From Mycobacterium spongiae (GTDB lineage Bacteria; Actinomycetota; Actinomycetes; Mycobacteriales; Mycobacteriaceae): 64,000 nt of DNA. Both the position numbers and the translations under genes were made by a program. Within the stretch, counting starts at the first letter, position 1. The number at the start of each line of letters is the position of its first letter. The DNA is taken from the NCBI RefSeq assembly GCF_018278905.1, contig NZ_CP046600.1:3782001-3846000 (forward strand), given 5' to 3'. A model generated the notes under the pieces. That model had not been told where the DNA came from, made no database searches, and saw nothing but the letters and a program-made list of their open reading frames with translations. Below are positions 61,024-64,000 of this stretch, in pieces.

Positions 61024-62685
61024 TCATGTTGTCGCGTCGTCGGATGCGGCCGGCGAGGGCTCCTCCCGCGCCGGCTCGGCCTCCTCAACCTCGCCTGCCG
61101 GCTCGGCCTCGTCGGCCACGGAACCTGAATGGTCGGCCTCCTCAGCCTCGCCTGCCGGCTCGGCCTCGTCGGCCACGGGACCTGAATGGTCGGCCTCCTC
61201 AGCCTCGCCTGCCGGCTCGGCCTCGTCGGCCACGGGACCTGAATGGTCGGCCTCCTCAGCCTCGCCTGCCGGCTCGGCCTCGTCGGCCGCGGGACCTGAA
61301 TGGTCGGCCTCCTCAGCCTCGCCTGCCGGCTCGGCCTCGTCGGCCGACTGGCCCTCGGGAGACTGGCGTTTGCCGAAGAGCTCACTGGTATCAATGGTGT
61401 CACCGTTCGTATCGGTGATCGTGGCCGCGTCCGCCACCGCCTTAACCGCCAGCTCGCGCCGCACGTCAGCGAACATGGTCGGCAGCTGATTGTTCTCCTG
61501 GAGGTAGGAAAAGAGCTGCTGAGGCTCCACACCGTACTGCTGCGACGTCGTCATCAGACGTTCAGTCAGATCATCCTGGCCTACCTGGACCTCAAGGTCA
61601 TCGGCCAAAGCATCCAGCAACAGCTGCCTCTTGACATCCTTTTCTGAAGCGCTGCGCGCCTCGACGTCGAACGCCTCGCGCGACGAACCTTGCTCGGAAA
61701 GCAGCTCGTTGAATCGGGCTTCGTCGTGGTCGAGACCGCTGAGCGCGCTGTGCATCACACTGTCGACTTGAGCCTGAACGTATGACTGCGGAACGGGCAC
61801 CTCGACTCGGTCGAGCAGCGCGTCCACCGTGGCATTGCGCACGGCTTCGGCCTGCTGAGCGCGCTTGGTCTGGCGCACCTGGTCGCTGAGGTTTGCCCGC
61901 AACTCGTCGATAGTGTCGAACTCACTCGCCAACTGCGCGAATTCGTCGTCGGCCTCCGGCAGTTCGCGCTCTTTGACCGACTTGACCGTAACGGTGACCT
62001 CCGCTTCCTGCCCCGCGTGCTCGCCAGCCGCCAGCTTCGCACCGAAAACCCGCGACTCCTCCACGGACAATCCGAGGAGTGCGTCGTCGAGTCCGGCGAT
62101 GAGCCGGCCGGAGCCGACCTCATGGGAGAGGCCCTCAGCCGCAGCGTTCGGCACCTCCTCTCCGTCGACCGTGGCGGACAGGTCGATGGAGACGAAGTCG
62201 CCCGCACCTACCGGCCGGTCTACCGCGGTCAGCGTGCCGAACCGAGCACGGAGCGCCTCAAGCTCGGCGTCGACCTCCTCGTCGGTGACCTCGATTGCGT
62301 CCACCGACACCTGCAGCGCGCTCAGATCCGGAAGCGCGAGCGTGGGGCGGACGTCAACCTCGACCGTGAAAGCGAGGTCCTCACCATATTCTTTCTTGGT
62401 GACGTCGATATCGGGGCGGCCGATCGGTTGGATTTCCGATTCGGCCACCGCCTGCCCGTACCGGGCGGGCAGCGCGTCGTTGACGACCTGGTCGAGCATC
62501 ATTTCCCGGCCGAAACGCGCTTCGAGCAACTTGGCCGGCGCCTTCCCCGGCCGGAAGCCTGGCAGGCGCACCCGTTTGGCCAGCTCCTTGTAGGCCCGAC
62601 GAAAATCAGGCTCCAGCTCGTCGAAAGGCACCTCCACATTGATACGAACCCGGGTGGGGCTCAGCTGCTCGACAATGCTCTTCAC
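61024..62685 (-). CDS. tig: Trigger factor with expanded acidic C-terminal repeats (553 aa)
   Basis: Ribosome-bound chaperone and peptidyl-prolyl isomerase. GTG 62685 after GAGGAGCACACCC gives [19 protein letters not shown]. The frame extending to 63018 runs through the tRNA gene and is rejected. Ribosome-docking loop GFRPGKAP (residues 43-50), PPIase domain about 150-240 ([18 protein letters not shown]), helical C-terminal arms. After [12 protein letters not shown], the tail has four near-identical 19-residue units ([19 protein letters not shown]) and a partial fifth. M. tuberculosis Tig is about 466 aa, so the tail is much longer here. Confidence 0.96.
   Translation of the reverse strand: MKSIVEQLSPTRVRINVEVPFDELEPDFRRAYKELAKRVRLPGFRPGKAPAKLLEARFGREMMLDQVVNDALPARYGQAVAESEIQPIGRPDIDVTKKEYGEDLAFTVEVDVRPTLALPDLSALQVSVDAIEVTDEEVDAELEALRARFGTLTAVDRPVGAGDFVSIDLSATVDGEEVPNAAAEGLSHEVGSGRLIAGLDDALLGLSVEESRVFGAKLAAGEHAGQEAEVTVTVKSVKERELPEADDEFAQLASEFDTIDELRANLSDQVRQTKRAQQAEAVRNATVDALLDRVEVPVPQSYVQAQVDSVMHSALSGLDHDEARFNELLSEQGSSREAFDVEARSASEKDVKRQLLLDALADDLEVQVGQDDLTERLMTTSQQYGVEPQQLFSYLQENNQLPTMFADVRRELAVKAVADAATITDTNGDTIDTSELFGKRQSPEGQSADEAEPAGEAEEADHSGPAADEAEPAGEAEEADHSGPVADEAEPAGEAEEADHSGPVADEAEPAGEAEEADHSGSVADEAEPAGEVEEAEPAREEPSPAASDDATT
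61090..61345. repeat. 57-bp tandem repeat in the 3' end of tig
   Basis: CCTCAGCCTCGCCTGCCGGC recurs at 57-base spacing (61140, 61197, 61254, 61311), with a diverged copy near 61083. Units differ by one or two bases (GGCCACGG versus GGCCGCGG). It is in frame, so copy number alters protein length by 19 residues per unit. Confidence 0.92.
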
Positions 62686-62722
62686 GGGTGTGCTCCTCGG
62701 TGTCGTTCTGGCGGTCGGCTGG

Positions 62723-62796
62723 TCGGGGTGACAGGATTTGAACCTGCGGCCTTCCGCTCCCAAAGCGGATGCGCTACCAAGCTGCGCTACACCCCG
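62723..62796 (-). tRNA. proU: tRNA-Pro (anticodon TGG)
   Basis: 74 nt on the minus strand. Acceptor CGGGGTG pairs with CACCCCG, discriminator A. D-arm GCGCAGCTTGGTAGCGC, anticodon loop CTTTGGGAG with TGG, T-arm CAGGTTCAAATCCTG. CCA is not encoded. It sits upstream of tig, as in M. tuberculosis. Confidence 0.95.
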
Positions 62797-63265
62797 CGCT
62801 GACCTCGCGATCCTACGGCCCGGCGGCAACAGCCCCGCAACGACCTCGTAGTAAGCCCTTGGTCTCTTCGACCGGGTCGAAAGCGTCGGCTGTTCCGTGT
62901 CGTCGAGGCGCAGAACAGGCCGGAGGTCTTTCCAGACGCACCGCCGCTCCCGCCAATAACGCCGAATGGACCAGCAGCGAGGACATTGGCCACGCTCCGG
63001 GATGCACCAACGCAACAATCTGTGATCTATGCCACAGTAGCGACGGCCATCGTGCTCTCAACACCGGCATCCACACGCCGCGACATCATGGAGCTCGTCC
63101 AGCCAACGTCGCAACCAAACGCGAACACGGGAATGAACACGCGATTGGATGTAGGCCGCCAAGGCATAGCGTCGCGCCTCGGGCATTCCTCACGAGAAGG
63201 TCTCAAGACGGATCCGATTAGATTTGACGTCCGCTGGCACGTACAGTCTCGCTCGACTAGTACAC
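62797..63265. other. Intergenic between tRNA-Pro and tRNA-Gly
   Basis: 469 bp. No credible gene; open frames are short and lack motifs. A TACAGT hexamer at 63242-63247, about 19 bases before tRNA-Gly, is a plausible -10 for that tRNA. Confidence 0.5.
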
Positions 63266-63336
63266 GCGGGCGTAGCTCAATGGTAGAGCCCTAGTCTTCC
63301 AAACTAGCGACGCGGGTTCGATTCCCGTCGCCCGCT
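63266..63336 (+). tRNA. glyV: tRNA-Gly (anticodon TCC)
   Basis: 71 nt. Acceptor GCGGGCG pairs with CGCCCGC, discriminator T. D-arm AGCTCAATGGTAGAGC, anticodon loop TCTTCCAAA with TCC, T-arm GCGGGTTCGATTCCCGT. CCA is not encoded. It lies 43 bp before lipP. Confidence 0.95.
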
Positions 63337-63379
63337 CGGAGCATGCATCTGCCGCACAGAAAGGCACCATGAGCCACCC

Positions 63380-64000
63380 ATGAGTGACTTTGACATCAGC
63401 GGCACGTGCGCGCCGGACTTCGCTAAGGTGCGCGACGCGTTCGAACGCAACTTTGTCCAGCGTAACGAGGTCGGCGCAGCGGTCGCCGTGTGGGTGGACG
63501 GAGATCTCGTCGTCAATCTTTGGGGCGGCTGCGCCGATAGCGCCGGCACCCGCCCGTGGCGCCAGGACACTCTGGCCACCGTGCTGTCCGGCACCAAGGC
63601 CCTCACAGCCACGTGCGTTCACCAGCTGGCCGACCGCGGCGAACTTGATCTGCACCAACCGGTGGCCCGGTACTGGCCCGAATTCGGGCAAGCCGGCAAG
63701 GAAGCCATCACGCTGGCGATGGTGATGAGCCACCGGTCCGGCGCAATTGGGCCGCGCAACCGGATGACCTGGGAGAAGGTCGCCGACTGGGAATTCGTGT
63801 GCGAGCAACTGGCCGCCGCGGAACCCTGGTGGGAGCCGGGCACGGCGCAGGGCTACCACATGACCACCTTCGGATTCATCCTCGGCGAAGTGTTCCGGCG
63901 AGTTACGGGGCGCTCGGTCGGCCAATACCTGCGTACCGAGATCGCGGAACCGCTGGGCGCCGACGTCCACATCGGGGTATCTCCCACCGAGCAACGCCGC
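63380..64000 (+). CDS. lipP: LipP-like esterase/beta-lactamase-fold protein, 3' end beyond window
   Basis: ATG 63380 (MSDFDISGTCAPDFAKVRDAF) opens a frame to the window edge (207 codons visible). Class C beta-lactamase/esterase family: the S-x-x-K nucleophile is in TVLSGTKALTA (Ser near residue 73), with DRGELDLHQPVARYWPEFG, SHRSGAIGPRN and a Tyr in YHMTTFGFILGEV serving the Y-x-N role. Family members hydrolyse short- to medium-chain esters. The preceding ATG at 63369 stops after four codons. Matches Rv2463 in position. Confidence 0.93.
   Translation, partial: MSDFDISGTCAPDFAKVRDAFERNFVQRNEVGAAVAVWVDGDLVVNLWGGCADSAGTRPWRQDTLATVLSGTKALTATCVHQLADRGELDLHQPVARYWPEFGQAGKEAITLAMVMSHRSGAIGPRNRMTWEKVADWEFVCEQLAAAEPWWEPGTAQGYHMTTFGFILGEVFRRVTGRSVGQYLRTEIAEPLGADVHIGVSPTEQRR

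Noticed and set aside
62686..63018. Longer tig start
   Set aside because: The frame would run through the tRNA-Pro gene. GTG 62685 has a strong ribosome site and gives the family N terminus.

Overview
The window is high-GC actinobacterial DNA from a slow-growing Mycobacterium close to, but not identical with, the M. tuberculosis complex. The evidence is seven PE_PGRS/PE genes plus relics, many GTG/TTG starts, probable leaderless promoters, and a backbone that matches from memory the M. tuberculosis gene order rne-ndkA-Rv2446c-folC-valS-Rv2449c, then rpfE, mobA-korB-korA, Rv2456c-clpX-mmuM-Rv2459-clpP2-clpP1-tig-lipP. Family names and comparisons with M. tuberculosis come from motif recognition and recall. 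No database search was run.

Layout. 1-11.6 kb is accessory DNA: a truncated M19-type dipeptidase, IS3-family wreckage, a large PE_PGRS gene, a PE protein with a hydrophobic tail, a hypothetical protein, a PknD-like NHL propeller without a kinase, and a nitrilase-family gene beside a hypothetical gene upstream of rne. 11.7-21.4 kb is a conserved minus-strand housekeeping run (RNase E, NDP kinase, a small membrane protein, folylpolyglutamate synthase, valyl-tRNA synthetase, an Rv2449c-like enzyme). 21.5-42 kb is an island of about 21 kb between the Rv2449c-like gene and rpfE. It holds five PE_PGRS genes, PE/PGRS relics, a two-domain HxlR regulator and a DHA2 drug-efflux-type transporter. 42.9-48.6 kb is rpfE with an expanded linker, mobA and korB-korA. 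49.1-53.8 kb is a four-gene operon (GNAT-alpha-oxoamine synthase fusion, ACP, NTF2-like protein, acyl-AMP ligase) whose junctions all overlap by ATGA. It resembles bioF2-acpA-Rv0034-fadD34 of M. tuberculosis but sits at a different chromosomal place. 53.9-64 kb is the clpX/clpP/tig region with two tRNAs and the start of lipP.

How it works together. The conserved parts serve RNA decay, protein quality control (ClpX, ClpP1P2, trigger factor), folate and valyl-tRNA metabolism, resuscitation-promoting cell-wall lysis, and anaerobic-type 2-oxoglutarate oxidation. The bioF2-like operon has the parts to load an acyl chain on a dedicated ACP and condense it with an amino acid into an amino-ketone lipid.

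The most striking unlisted signal is regulatory. A near-identical promoter (-35 TTGCCA-like, exact 17-nt spacer, -10 TTTACT-like, followed by a conserved CATT-rich/GTA block) occurs upstream of three PE_PGRS genes, one PGRS relic and the island's MFS gene. Related copies without a clear -35 precede another PE_PGRS gene and a PE relic. In three copies the promoter is followed by a small leader ORF with its own Shine-Dalgarno. The HxlR-type regulator gene inside the island is a candidate controller.
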